Shown in pieces: positions 52,663 through 61,896 of a stretch of DNA of 64,000 nt. Where the stretch lies: NCBI GenBank assembly GCA_002382325.1, contig DGAG01000001.1, positions 61,969-125,968 on the forward strand, in the 5' to 3' direction. The notes beneath the pieces were generated by a model. The model was not told the DNA's origin. It worked only from the letters and a program-made list of their open reading frames with translations, and made no database searches. Position 1 is the first letter of the stretch; every line of letters starts with the position of its first letter. This DNA comes from Epsilonproteobacteria bacterium UBA4036 (lineage in GTDB: Bacteria; Campylobacterota; Campylobacteria; Campylobacterales; Arcobacteraceae). The position numbers and the translations under genes were made by a program.

Positions 52663-53593
52663 AATCTTTATTGAAATTCCCACTTGGTTGGGAGATGCGA
52701 TTATGACAACTCCTGCGGTTGAAAACATTATTAAAACCTATCCCGATGCCAAAATCACTCTGTTGGGTTCTTTTGTATCAACACAAGCGTTTCAAGGCTT
52801 TAAAAATATTGAACATATTTTAATTGATGAAACCAAAAAAAGTGGAAACCGATATCTCAATTTAATTAAATTGGCAAAACGTATTGGTAAGGTTGATATT
52901 GCTTTATCTTTTAGACGAAGTATCTCTTCAAAATTTATGATGTTTTTTGTTAAAGCGAAAAAAAAGTATCAATACAAACGTTTAACCAAAGAAGAGATTC
53001 ATCAAGTATTACGTTACAATGATTTTGTCAATTACTCCTTTAAAACCAATCTTCCTGCGGGGGATTTAAAACTTTATTACACTCCTCATATTTTTGCCAA
53101 ACCCACTTTAGGTATTAACCCTGGGGCAACGTATGGAAGTGCCAAACGATGGTACCCAAAAGAGTTTGCAAATGTGGCAATCGCACTGGCAAAGCAGTAT
53201 GATATAGTGATTTTTGGAGGGCCAGGGGAAGTGGATATTGCCAATGATATTGAAAAAGAACTCAAAGAAAAAGGCATAAGCAATTACACCAATCTCGCAG
53301 GAAAAACAACCATTCCAAAACTTATTGAATACATTGCAGGCTTAGATGTTTTTTTAACCAACGACTCAGGCCCTATGCATATTGCTGCAGCGTATAAAAT
53401 CAACACCATTGCTGTTTTTGGACCGACACGATTTAAAGAAACAAACCAATGGAACAATCCCAATGAACACATCATTTCTAAAAATTTAGAGTGTGCACCT
53501 TGCATGAAACGGGTGTGTCCTTTGCAACATCATAACTGTATGAAACTTATAACTGCAAAAGATGTGTTGGCGATTGTAGAAACACAAAGGTAA
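52646..53593 (+). CDS. waaF: Heptosyltransferase II (WaaF)
   Basis: 315 residues, GT9. FIEIPTWLGDAIMTTPAVENIIKTYP is the WaaF N-terminal signature; GINPGATYGSAKRWYPKEFANVA and FLTNDSGPMHIAAAYKINTIAVFGPT form the donor site, and CAPCMKRVCPLQHHNCM is the C-terminal cysteine motif of WaaF proteins. It adds the second heptose of the inner core. Confidence 0.94.
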   Translation: MPTINKIFIEIPTWLGDAIMTTPAVENIIKTYPDAKITLLGSFVSTQAFQGFKNIEHILIDETKKSGNRYLNLIKLAKRIGKVDIALSFRRSISSKFMMFFVKAKKKYQYKRLTKEEIHQVLRYNDFVNYSFKTNLPAGDLKLYYTPHIFAKPTLGINPGATYGSAKRWYPKEFANVAIALAKQYDIVIFGGPGEVDIANDIEKELKEKGISNYTNLAGKTTIPKLIEYIAGLDVFLTNDSGPMHIAAAYKINTIAVFGPTRFKETNQWNNPNEHIISKNLECAPCMKRVCPLQHHNCMKLITAKDVLAIVETQR

Positions 53594-53598
53594 ATGCT

Positions 53599-54507
53599 AT
53601 GACAAAAATAACTTTCGGATATAAAACCAAAACACCTTTTATTGAAGCTTTGCTTCAAAATGACTCTTTTGAACCTTTAAAACCTCACTCCCTCTTTAAA
53701 AAACTGACTCTAAAAGCCAAAGAGTACCCGGATGTTTATTTTCATCAAGGAAGAGTTGACAATGATGCTTTGGATAATTTCAAACACAGTAAAATATGTA
53801 TCGTAAATTCTCATGCCATTAAAGCTCAAGTCATTGAAACAGCCAAGGTGCAAGCCAATAAAATAGAAGTGGTGTATCCCTCTTTTGTTCCTAAAGAAAT
53901 AGATATCAAAGCCTCCAAAAAAGAGTTCTTGGCACAGCTTAATTTGGATAAAAAAACCAAAATTATTCTCTTTACCGCAAACAATTTAAAAAACAGTGGA
54001 GTTAAAGAGTTTATCCATACGATTTTACAATTAAACAGCATCAATTTTCGAGTCATTATTGCTTCTGATACCCAACAAATTACTAATTTAAAGTTCCAAA
54101 TTGCCAAATATAATTTTGAAGACAAAGTTCTTTTGTATGAGAACTTTGAGAACATGGATTTGCTTTTTGCCATTGCAGATATTTTTGTCTTACCCACCCA
54201 CAATCAAGCGTTTGCTGTAAATATTTTAAAAGCCATGTACTACAAAACCGCTGTTTTTGTAACAGCGTACAATCACAGCAGTGAAATCGTCGATGTGTTT
54301 GCCACCATGAATTTGCCCAATGACCCAAGTACGGCTTTTAAAATTGACGCGTTATTGAGTCGAAATGAAGATTTAAAAGTGATAAAAAAACAAAACCATA
54401 AAGTGGCTAAACAATTAACCGTGCAAAAAGGGCTTGAAAAGTTCAATATATTAATTGAAAAAATTAAAAGTGAAAGTGGAGATTCAATCTTTGGTGGGAT
54501 AAGATAA
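53599..54507 (+). CDS. Glycosyltransferase family 4-like (WaaG-like) protein
   Basis: 302 residues, shorter than full GT4 enzymes (about 370). The N-terminal domain is reduced; KIILFTANNLKNSGVKEFIHTI (near 115-136) and LLFAIADIFVLPTHNQAFAVNILKAMYYKTAVFVT represent the donor-binding half. The E-x7-E motif is altered (NQAFAVNILKAM), so catalytic competence is uncertain. It is the last transferase of the core locus. Confidence 0.72.
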   Translation: MTKITFGYKTKTPFIEALLQNDSFEPLKPHSLFKKLTLKAKEYPDVYFHQGRVDNDALDNFKHSKICIVNSHAIKAQVIETAKVQANKIEVVYPSFVPKEIDIKASKKEFLAQLNLDKKTKIILFTANNLKNSGVKEFIHTILQLNSINFRVIIASDTQQITNLKFQIAKYNFEDKVLLYENFENMDLLFAIADIFVLPTHNQAFAVNILKAMYYKTAVFVTAYNHSSEIVDVFATMNLPNDPSTAFKIDALLSRNEDLKVIKKQNHKVAKQLTVQKGLEKFNILIEKIKSESGDSIFGGIR

Positions 54508-54511
54508 AAGG

Positions 54512-54703
54512 ATGAACGAACGAAAAATATCTCAGAAAACACTTTTTTTGATAATCATAGTCTTAACTGTTTTGATTTATATGAAATATGAATCAAATCA
54601 AAAAAAAGCGAATCATCAGCTTTTAAAAGCCGTTATGGAAAAACCAATAGAACAGATTAAACAAGAGTTAAATCCTGAATTGCTAAAGAAAGTAAGAGAA
54701 TAA
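54512..54703 (+). CDS. Small single-pass membrane protein, function unknown
   Basis: 63 residues. A short basic N-terminus, one membrane helix (FLIIIVLTVLIYM, about 12-26) and a charged helical tail (QLLKAVMEKPIEQIKQELNPELLKKV). It starts 4 nt after the WaaG-like gene with AAAAGG upstream and is likely the last gene of the operon. I do not recognise a family. Confidence 0.6.
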   Translation: MNERKISQKTLFLIIIVLTVLIYMKYESNQKKANHQLLKAVMEKPIEQIKQELNPELLKKVRE

Positions 54704-54724
54704 AAGATTAAAACAAGTATGAAT

Positions 54725-54760
54725 ACATCACATTCACACATAAGAGGTGATGTTTTCTTT
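54725..54760 (+). terminator. Terminator of the lipooligosaccharide operon
   Basis: ACATCAC (54725-54731) pairs with GTGATGT (54747-54753) around a 15-nt loop and runs into TTTTCTTTG. It separates the core locus from rpmB. Confidence 0.5.
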
Positions 54761-54827
54761 GTTGGCAAAAATCAAAAAGTATTAAATAAATCTTAAGTTT
54801 GTTAAAGACAATTTAAGAAAAAGAAGA

Positions 54828-54833
54828 TATAAT
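54828..54833 (+). promoter_or_regulatory. rpmB -10 box
   Basis: TATAAT at 54828-54833, 34 nt before the rpmB ATG, with a weak -35 (AAGACA at 54805-54810, 17-nt spacer). GAAGGAAC provides the ribosome-binding site. Confidence 0.5.
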
Positions 54834-54866
54834 ACGCGAATATTTTTAAAAATAGAAGGAACTACA

Positions 54867-55055
54867 ATGGCAAGAAGATGTGCAATATCTGGAAAAGGTC
54901 CATTATCTGGAAACAACGTAAGTCATGCTAAAAACAGAACTAGAAGAAGATTTTTACCCAATTTAAGAACTGTTCGAGTGACACTTGAAGATGGATCAAC
55001 AATGAAATTAAAAATTTCTGCTAAAGAGTTAAGAACTCTTAAGAAAAACTCATAA
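54867..55055 (+). CDS. rpmB: 50S ribosomal protein L28
   Basis: 62 residues. RRCAISGKGPLSGNNVSHAKNRTRRRFLPNL is the L28 signature, and the protein is the short form typical of Campylobacterota. A basic, structural protein of the large ribosomal subunit. No rpmG gene follows; the next gene is a potassium channel 19 nt downstream, possibly co-transcribed. Confidence 0.97.
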   Translation: MARRCAISGKGPLSGNNVSHAKNRTRRRFLPNLRTVRVTLEDGSTMKLKISAKELRTLKKNS

Positions 55056-55074
55056 GGCACTTGAAAGTGCTTTT

Positions 55075-56202
55075 ATGAGCTTTATTGTAAAGCTAAAAAG
55101 AGCCCTCGGGTGGGAAATAAGAGCTAACAAACCCGAATACGATTTAAACCCCGCAATATACTCCCAATTAAAACCTTTTCGATTACCCCTTATTTTAATC
55201 CAAGCCATTTTAATGATTGGTGCTTTAGGTTATGTTTATTTAGAAGATTACACCATTATGGATGCAATTTTTCAATCCGCGTATACGTTTACTACCACCG
55301 GATTTGGTTCATTAAATGAGAGTAATTTTAGTAATGAAGGAATAGTCTTTACTGTCACGCTTATGTTGGCAGGATTTGCTATTTTGACGTTTTCTATTGG
55401 TATTGTTATAGATGCAATTTCAAATGGCTCACTGCTTGAACTTTTAAAGGAAAGAAAAATGCTTTATAAAATCGCACGATTACGAAATCATTTTGTTATT
55501 TTTCATCACAATGAATATACCGCTCAATTGGCACGTCAATTTCGACTCAATCATATCCCTTTTGTGGTTGTTGACTCACGAAAAGATATGGAAGAGATTG
55601 CACGAGAACATCGATACCCTTACTATGTCAGCGAAGAAGCTTTTACAGAAGTGGCGTTTTTAAAATCGCATTTAAGTGCGGCAAAAGGCGCGATTTCATT
55701 GTCAAAAAACATTTCGGACAACATTACGCTGATTGCTTCGGTGCGATTGTATGAAAAAGAGTTAGGACGAACTCCTTTTTTAATCATCTCTAACGCAGAA
55801 ACACAATACGACAAAGAACGACTCAAAAAACTGGGTGCAGATAAAGTGGTTGCCCCTCCTTCTTTGATGGCAAAACGAGTCAGTGCCATGGCAATTCGAC
55901 CCGATATGGAAAACGTACTTGAAGAGTTTTTATATAAACCCGATACACCTATTGATATGGAAGAAGTCTATGTTCCTGAAGATTCATGGGCAGTGAACCG
56001 TGCGTTAAAAGATTTGCATTTGCGTGATCGGATGAAAGTTTCCGTCGTAGGAATTACCGAAGAAAAAGGACGATTTATTCAAATGCCAAGTGCTCAAACA
56101 GTGATTAAAGAGAAGTGTAAATTGCTTTTAGTGGGAAATCAAAAAGGGATTTCACGCGCCAAACGTATTATTATTCAAACAACACGACCAGGAGATTTAT
56201 AA
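55075..56202 (+). CDS. Two-TM potassium channel with RCK (TrkA-N/TrkA-C) domains
   Basis: 375 residues. Two membrane helices (about 38-58 and 95-118) flank a pore loop with the selectivity filter TTTGFGSL (near 77), a variant of TVGYG. The cytoplasmic part contains a TrkA-N/RCK domain (FVIFHHNEYTAQLARQF, with no perfect GxGxxG) and a TrkA-C domain from about 290. Similar channels exist in Helicobacter and serve potassium uptake or release. FG in the filter is known in some bacterial channels. Cytoplasmic membrane. Confidence 0.88.
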   Translation: MSFIVKLKRALGWEIRANKPEYDLNPAIYSQLKPFRLPLILIQAILMIGALGYVYLEDYTIMDAIFQSAYTFTTTGFGSLNESNFSNEGIVFTVTLMLAGFAILTFSIGIVIDAISNGSLLELLKERKMLYKIARLRNHFVIFHHNEYTAQLARQFRLNHIPFVVVDSRKDMEEIAREHRYPYYVSEEAFTEVAFLKSHLSAAKGAISLSKNISDNITLIASVRLYEKELGRTPFLIISNAETQYDKERLKKLGADKVVAPPSLMAKRVSAMAIRPDMENVLEEFLYKPDTPIDMEEVYVPEDSWAVNRALKDLHLRDRMKVSVVGITEEKGRFIQMPSAQTVIKEKCKLLLVGNQKGISRAKRIIIQTTRPGDL

Positions 56203-56204
56203 CA

Positions 56205-57386
56205 ATGTTTTCAATTTTTCCCATAAAAGGTTATTTTGACCAAATTGATGGATTTTATTGTGGTGGACTGCATGCAGGTTTAAAACCAAGCGGTGCCAAT
56301 GATATGGGATTTATATACAGTGACAGTTTATGTGAGGTGGAAGCCGTATTTACTAAAAATAAATTTCAAGCAGCTCCTTTAAAACACTATTTGCAGTATC
56401 CTAAAGATTTTAAAACCAACTTTGTATTGATTAACTCAAAAAATGCGAACGCCATGACAGGGCAAGAGGGCATTGATAATATCAATAAATTGTTTGTTTC
56501 TTTAAACTTTGATATGACCAATCCTATTATGAGTTCAACAGGTGTTATTGGAAATCAACTTCCTATGGAAAAACTCATTGCGGGTGCGAACCGATTTGAT
56601 TTAAATGCCAAAGACGGTGAAGGGTTAAGTAAAGCGATTATGACAACCGATGCGTATCCAAAAACAGCAATGTATGAAGTCAAGCTTGACGATGGAAGCA
56701 GTTTTAAAATAGGCGCAGTAGCAAAAGGTGCAGGGATGATAAACCCTAATTTAGCCACAATGTTATGTTTTATTTGCACCGATGCAAATGTTCCAAAACA
56801 GGATATGAAAGAGGCATTACAGTCCAATATTGAAACCACGTTTAATGCCATTTCCGTTGATGGCGATACATCAACCAATGACACGGTATTGCTTTTAAGC
56901 AATCAAAAATCAAATGCGTATGATAAAGAAGCATTTAAAGAAGTCTTACGATTGGTTATGCACGACATTGCGATGTTGATGGTTGCCGATGGGGAGGGAG
57001 CTAAAAAAGCGGTGGCATTTGAAGTGAAAAATGCAAGTACACAAGAAGATGCTCAAAAAGCAGCCAAAGCACTTTCTAACTCGTTGTTGGTCAAAACAGC
57101 TTTGTTTGGGGAAGATCCAAACTTTGGACGAATCGCTTCAACCATAGGGGCAAGTCAAATTCAATGTTGTGAAGAGACGTTAGTGATTTCATACAACGAT
57201 GTAGTGGTGTTTGAAAAAGGCAAAATCTTATTTAACAAAGAAGTGGAAGCCAAAGCGGGTGAAGTGTTGAAAAATGATCAGTTTAAAATCGTTTGTGATA
57301 TTGGGCAAGGTAAAGAGAGTTTCACGGCGTATGGGTGTGATTTGGGCTATAAATATGTCGAAATCAATGCCGATTATCGTACTTAA
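56205..57386 (+). CDS. argJ: Bifunctional ornithine acetyltransferase/N-acetylglutamate synthase ArgJ
   Basis: 393 residues. The self-cleavage site lies in GAGMINPNLATMLCFICTDA (cut between A and T; threonine near 187 becomes the N-terminal nucleophile of the beta chain). FGEDPNFGRIASTIGAS and the ending YKYVEINADYRT are diagnostic. ArgJ moves the acetyl group from N-acetylornithine to glutamate in the cyclic arginine pathway. It starts 2 nt after the channel gene. Confidence 0.96.
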   Translation: MFSIFPIKGYFDQIDGFYCGGLHAGLKPSGANDMGFIYSDSLCEVEAVFTKNKFQAAPLKHYLQYPKDFKTNFVLINSKNANAMTGQEGIDNINKLFVSLNFDMTNPIMSSTGVIGNQLPMEKLIAGANRFDLNAKDGEGLSKAIMTTDAYPKTAMYEVKLDDGSSFKIGAVAKGAGMINPNLATMLCFICTDANVPKQDMKEALQSNIETTFNAISVDGDTSTNDTVLLLSNQKSNAYDKEAFKEVLRLVMHDIAMLMVADGEGAKKAVAFEVKNASTQEDAQKAAKALSNSLLVKTALFGEDPNFGRIASTIGASQIQCCEETLVISYNDVVVFEKGKILFNKEVEAKAGEVLKNDQFKIVCDIGQGKESFTAYGCDLGYKYVEINADYRT

Positions 57387-57443
57387 AAAAAATCCTTAAG
57401 TGCAGTTTGGTTATAATGTATCTTATTAACTTAAGGAGTCAAT

Positions 57444-57665
57444 ATGTTTCATGAATACCGAGATATTATTGTTAAAATCAAAGCCCAAGATAAATATTTT
57501 GAAAAATTGTTTGATAAACACAATGAAATGGACGAAGAGATTGTCCAGTTAGAGAAAAATCATGCCGATCAGTTTGAGATTGAAAAAAAGAAAAAAGAGA
57601 AGCTCAAATTAAAAGATGATATTCACACTGCTATTTTAAAATACAAAAAAGATAATAATTTGTAA
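57444..57665 (+). CDS. YdcH-family (DUF465) small coiled-coil protein
   Basis: 73 residues, almost entirely charged helix: FHEYRDIIVKIKAQDKYFEKLFDKHNEMDEEI, then a lysine-rich segment (KKKKEKLKLKDDI). This is the usual DUF465 layout of an antiparallel helical hairpin. Function unknown in the family. TTAAGGAGTC before the ATG is a strong ribosome-binding site, and a terminator follows. Confidence 0.85.
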   Translation: MFHEYRDIIVKIKAQDKYFEKLFDKHNEMDEEIVQLEKNHADQFEIEKKKKEKLKLKDDIHTAILKYKKDNNL

Positions 57666-57673
57666 CATCAAAT

Positions 57674-57695
57674 CCAAGAGGGTTTCTCCTCTTGG
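57674..57695 (+). terminator. Hairpin after the YdcH-family gene
   Basis: CCAAGAGG (57674-57681), 6-nt loop, CCTCTTGG (57688-57695): a perfect 8-bp stem. A T-run follows after about 14 nt (57709-57715), so it is a reasonable but not textbook terminator ahead of gyrA. Confidence 0.55.
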
Positions 57696-57797
57696 TCTAC
57701 TTCCCATACTTTTTTGAAATAATTTTTGTTATTACAATGAAGACTAAGCCTTTTTTAGGTAAAATCTACCCAATTTATATGTATAAGGTAAAATTTC

Positions 57798-60335
57798 ATG
57801 GAAAATCTTTTTCAAGACCGAGATATTGTTGATATTAAAATCGAAGATTCGGTAAAGGCATCGTATTTAGACTACTCAATGAGTGTTATTATAGGACGTG
57901 CTTTACCTGATGCTAAAGATGGTTTAAAGCCTGTTCATAGAAGAATTTTGTATGCTATGCATGATTTGAATTTAAGTTCAAAAGCGTCGTATAAAAAATC
58001 AGCGAGAATTGTAGGGGATGTTATTGGTAAGTACCATCCTCATGGTGACAGTTCGGTGTATGATGCTCTTGTAAGAATGGCGCAAAGCTTCTCTATGCGA
58101 GCACCTTTGGTTGATGGGCAAGGAAACTTTGGTTCCGTCGATGGTGATAATGCCGCTGCAATGCGATATACTGAAGCTCGAATGTCTCGAATTTCAGAAG
58201 ATATTTTAAAAGATATTGACAAAGACACTGTAAATTTCATACCCAATTATGATGACACGGTAAGAGAACCTTCGGTTCTTCCTACACGAGTTCCAACCTT
58301 GTTACTCAATGGAAGTGAAGGGATCGCCGTGGGAATGGCAACAAAAATTCCACCGCACAATTTGGGGGAGTTACTTGAAGCCATTTTATATACCATTGAT
58401 AATCCTGAGGCAACGGCAGATGAGCTTATGGAGTTTATTCAAGGGCCTGATTTTCCAACAGGAGGAACCATCTTTGGACGACGAGGGATTGTTGATGCGT
58501 ACAATACGGGGCGAGGAAGAGTAAGAATTCGAGCCAAACATCATATTGAAACTCGAGGGAAAAAAGAGGTCATTGTTTTAGATGAGTTGCCTTACCAAGT
58601 CAATAAAGCACGATTAATCGAACAGATTGCTACGTTGGCAAAAGATAAACAAATTGATGGAATTGCAGAAGTAAGAGATGAGTCAGACAGAGAAGGTATC
58701 CGTGTTGTCATTGAGCTTAAAAAAGACTCAATGAGTGAGATTGTCTTAAATAACTTATACAAATCAACTCCAATGGAGACAACGTTTGGGATTATTCTTT
58801 TAGCTGTTTATAACAAAGAGCCTAAAGTCTTTACTTTGCCAGAACTTTTAACGGTCTTTTTATCACACCGAAAAACGGTTATTATTCGACGAACCATTTT
58901 TGATTTGGAGAAAGCAAAAGCACGAGCGCATATTTTAGAAGGGCTTAAAATTGCGGTGGATAATATTGATGAAGTGGTAAAAATTATTCGAGCATCAAGC
59001 AATGATGCTGATGCCCGTGAAAAATTAAGAGAACGATTTGAATTAAGTGAAATACAAGCACAAGCCATTTTAGATATGAGATTGGGACGATTAACAGGTC
59101 TTCAAATTGAAAAACTAGAAGCAGAATATGCTGAGCTTATGACACTTATTGCAGAGCTTGAAGCTATTTTGAAATCAGAGCAACGACTCAATGAAATTAT
59201 CAAAGAAGAGTTAATTGAAGTACGAGAAAAATATTCAACCAAACGATTGACTGAAATTGAAGATTCATACGATGAAATCGACATTGAAGACTTGATTCCA
59301 AACGAGCCAATGGTGGTTACTATTACACATAATGGATACGTCAAACGAGTTCCTATTAAATCGTATGAAAAACAACGACGAGGAGGAAAAGGTAAAGTTG
59401 CTGTCACGACCCATGACGATGACTTTATTGAACGATTCTTTGTTACTAATACGCATGATACGTTGATGTTCGTAACCAATATGGGGCAACTGTATTGGTT
59501 AAAAGTGTACAGAATTCCTGAAGGTTCACGAACGGCTAAAGGTAAAGCTGTGGTGAATTTAATCAATTTAAGACCCGATGAAAAAATTATGGAAATTATT
59601 CCAACAACCGATTTTGATGAGTCTAAATCATTGGCATTCTTTACACGAAATGGTATTGTTAAACGTACAAGTTTGAGTGAATTCTCAAATATCAGAAGCA
59701 ATGGTGTTCGAGCCATTGTTTTAGATGATTCTGATGAAATTGTAACAGCAAAAATCACTACCGTTGAATCTCAATACTTGATGATTTTCACCAGCTTAGG
59801 ACAATGTATCCGATTTGACATCGAAAAAACACGAGACCAAGGACGAAGTACAAGAGGGGTTCGAGGTATTAAGTTTAAAATAGACAGCGACTTTGTTGTT
59901 GATGCCAATGTTGTGGATAATATTGAACAAGAGTTATTAACCGTTTCAGAAAAAGGAATTGGTAAACGAACAACCGTTGAAGAGTATCGAGAAACCAATC
60001 GAGCAGGAAGTGGTGTTATATCAATGAAATTAAGTGCAAAAACAGGTAGTGTTGTGGGTGCTGTTTTAGTGGATGAAACCCAAGACTTAATGTTATTAAC
60101 CAGCATTGGAAAAATGATTCGAGTCGATATGAACACCATACGAAAAGCGGGAAGAAACACCAGTGGAGTAATTATTGTTAATGTGGATAAAGACGACAAA
60201 GTTGTCAGCATTGCAAAATGTCCAAAAGAAGATGACGATGAATTGGATATAGAGAGTGCCGATATGATGGATGGAATTGATTTAAACGATTACAATTTAG
60301 ATTTACCAAATAATGACAAAGGAAATGAAGAATGA
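57798..60335 (+). CDS. gyrA: DNA gyrase subunit A
   Basis: 845 residues. The N-terminal SYLDYSMSVIIGRALPDAKDGLKPVHRRILYAM, catalytic tyrosine Y124 (AAMRYTEARMS), the DNA gate, coiled coil and a C-terminal beta-pinwheel with GyrA-box-like elements (KQRRGGKGKV near 525) are all present. The quinolone-determining segment reads HPHGDSSVYDALVRM: serine at the position of E. coli Ser83 and aspartate at Asp87, i.e. wild-type-like. It introduces negative supercoils with GyrB. It overlaps asd by 4 nt. Confidence 0.97.
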   Translation: MENLFQDRDIVDIKIEDSVKASYLDYSMSVIIGRALPDAKDGLKPVHRRILYAMHDLNLSSKASYKKSARIVGDVIGKYHPHGDSSVYDALVRMAQSFSMRAPLVDGQGNFGSVDGDNAAAMRYTEARMSRISEDILKDIDKDTVNFIPNYDDTVREPSVLPTRVPTLLLNGSEGIAVGMATKIPPHNLGELLEAILYTIDNPEATADELMEFIQGPDFPTGGTIFGRRGIVDAYNTGRGRVRIRAKHHIETRGKKEVIVLDELPYQVNKARLIEQIATLAKDKQIDGIAEVRDESDREGIRVVIELKKDSMSEIVLNNLYKSTPMETTFGIILLAVYNKEPKVFTLPELLTVFLSHRKTVIIRRTIFDLEKAKARAHILEGLKIAVDNIDEVVKIIRASSNDADAREKLRERFELSEIQAQAILDMRLGRLTGLQIEKLEAEYAELMTLIAELEAILKSEQRLNEIIKEELIEVREKYSTKRLTEIEDSYDEIDIEDLIPNEPMVVTITHNGYVKRVPIKSYEKQRRGGKGKVAVTTHDDDFIERFFVTNTHDTLMFVTNMGQLYWLKVYRIPEGSRTAKGKAVVNLINLRPDEKIMEIIPTTDFDESKSLAFFTRNGIVKRTSLSEFSNIRSNGVRAIVLDDSDEIVTAKITTVESQYLMIFTSLGQCIRFDIEKTRDQGRSTRGVRGIKFKIDSDFVVDANVVDNIEQELLTVSEKGIGKRTTVEEYRETNRAGSGVISMKLSAKTGSVVGAVLVDETQDLMLLTSIGKMIRVDMNTIRKAGRNTSGVIIVNVDKDDKVVSIAKCPKEDDDELDIESADMMDGIDLNDYNLDLPNNDKGNEE

Positions 60336-61369
60336 GAAGTTTTAATGTAGCAGTTGTTGGAGCAACTGGTGCTGTAGGCGAAGAGCTATTTAGAGTGTTA
60401 GAAGAGTACAATTTTCCAATTAGCAAACTTGTGCCATTGGCCAGTTCGCGAAGTGCTGGAAGTAAAATTGAGTATAAAAACAAAGAGTACACGGTTTTAG
60501 AATTAACACCTACGTGTTTTGAAGAAAATGAAGTAGAAATTGCTTTTTTTAGTGCAGGGGGAAGTGTTTCTGCCGAGTTTGCAAAGTATGCGGTTGAAGC
60601 AGGGGCTGTGGTTATTGATAATACCAGTCATTTTAGAATGGACAAAAACGTTCCTTTGGTTGTACCAGAAGTCAATCCTGAAGACATCGAATTATGGAAA
60701 CAAACGGGAATTATTGCTAATCCCAATTGTTCAACCATTCAAATGGTGTTATCACTTAAACCACTTGATGAGTTGTATGGAATCAAACGAGTCGATGTTT
60801 CTACGTATCAAGCCGTTTCAGGTGCAGGTAAAAAAGGGATGGAAGAGTTAGTCAAACAAATGCAGGATTTCTTTGCTTTTAAATTGGATGAAACTGAAAT
60901 CAACGCATTTGCACACCAAATTGCTTTGAATGTTATTCCTCAAATCGATGTAGCCCAAGAAAATGGGTTTACCAAAGAAGAGATGAAAATGGTCAAAGAG
61001 ACTCAAAAAATTATGCACAAAGAGCTTCAAGTTGCTGCTACGTGTGTTCGAGTTCCTGTTTTAAGAAGTCACTCTGAATCAATCACAGTAACATTTGAAG
61101 ACGATGTAGTTGTGGATGTTGAAGAGGTACGAGAAGCATTAGCACGATTTGAAAATGTTGAAGTAATCGATGATTTAAAAAGCAATGCTTACCCCATGCC
61201 AATTATTGCAACTGATACTGATATTACGTATGTGGGACGAATCAGAAAAGACGTTTATGCTTCTAATGTTGTTCACTATTTTAATGTGGCAGACCAAGTA
61301 AGAGTGGGAGCAGCGACCAATGCTGTTCGAATTGCTTTAAAGTGGATTGAGTTAGAAAGCGATATTTAA
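60332..61369 (+). CDS. asd: Aspartate-semialdehyde dehydrogenase
   Basis: 345 residues. NADP-binding VAVVGATGAVGEELFRVLEE, catalytic cysteine C133 in ANPNCSTIQMVL, and the substrate region SGAGKKGMEEL. It reduces aspartyl phosphate to the semialdehyde for lysine/DAP, threonine and methionine synthesis. It overlaps gyrA (4 nt) and yqhA (1 nt), making a compact operon. Confidence 0.96.
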   Translation: MRSFNVAVVGATGAVGEELFRVLEEYNFPISKLVPLASSRSAGSKIEYKNKEYTVLELTPTCFEENEVEIAFFSAGGSVSAEFAKYAVEAGAVVIDNTSHFRMDKNVPLVVPEVNPEDIELWKQTGIIANPNCSTIQMVLSLKPLDELYGIKRVDVSTYQAVSGAGKKGMEELVKQMQDFFAFKLDETEINAFAHQIALNVIPQIDVAQENGFTKEEMKMVKETQKIMHKELQVAATCVRVPVLRSHSESITVTFEDDVVVDVEEVREALARFENVEVIDDLKSNAYPMPIIATDTDITYVGRIRKDVYASNVVHYFNVADQVRVGAATNAVRIALKWIELESDI

Positions 61370-61881
61370 TGATAGAAAAGTTCTTTGAAAGTGCTATGTG
61401 GCAGACAAGATTTTTAGTAATTTTGGCTGTTATTTTTGGACTTATTGGAGCATTGGTGCTTTTTGTTGTTGCGAGTATGGATATTTTCGGTGTTGCTAAG
61501 TATGCCTTTATCACCATAACAACAGGAGCACATCCTCAAGATTTTCATGAAGATATTGTCAGTGGGATTATTGGTGCAGTCGATTTATATTTGATTGCGG
61601 TGGTTATGTTGATTTTTTCTTTTGGTGTATATGAACTTTTTATTTCACCTATTGATCATATTCAACAAGCCAAAGATGACCAAAAAATATTGTCGATTAC
61701 TTCATTGGATCAATTAAAAGATAAAATAGCCAAGGTTATTGTGATGGTTTTAGTTGTAAACTTTTTTCAAAGAGTTTTACACACAAAATACAATGGTGCG
61801 TTAGAGATGTTGTATTTTGCATTGGCAGTCACTGCATTGGCTGTTGGACTTTACTTTTTAGGTAAAGTGGGAAAAAAATAA
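61369..61881 (+). CDS. YqhA-family inner-membrane protein
   Basis: 170 residues with four hydrophobic helices (about 15-38, 68-93, 120-135, 140-165). FESAMWQTRFLVILAVIFGL and the motif YELFISPIDHI correspond to the UPF0114/YqhA family. Function unknown. In Campylobacterota it commonly lies between asd and hemE, as here. Confidence 0.85.
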   Translation: MIEKFFESAMWQTRFLVILAVIFGLIGALVLFVVASMDIFGVAKYAFITITTGAHPQDFHEDIVSGIIGAVDLYLIAVVMLIFSFGVYELFISPIDHIQQAKDDQKILSITSLDQLKDKIAKVIVMVLVVNFFQRVLHTKYNGALEMLYFALAVTALAVGLYFLGKVGKK

Positions 61882-61896
61882 AATAAAGGTTATTGT

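Noticed and set aside
58030..58080. Quinolone-resistance mutation in gyrA
   Set aside because: The determining region has serine and aspartate at the two key positions, as in susceptible enzymes.
59102..59758. A 218-codon open frame on the minus strand inside gyrA
   Set aside because: It lies entirely opposite a strongly conserved gene, is serine- and isoleucine-rich as expected from the complement of this codon usage, and has no recognisable domain.
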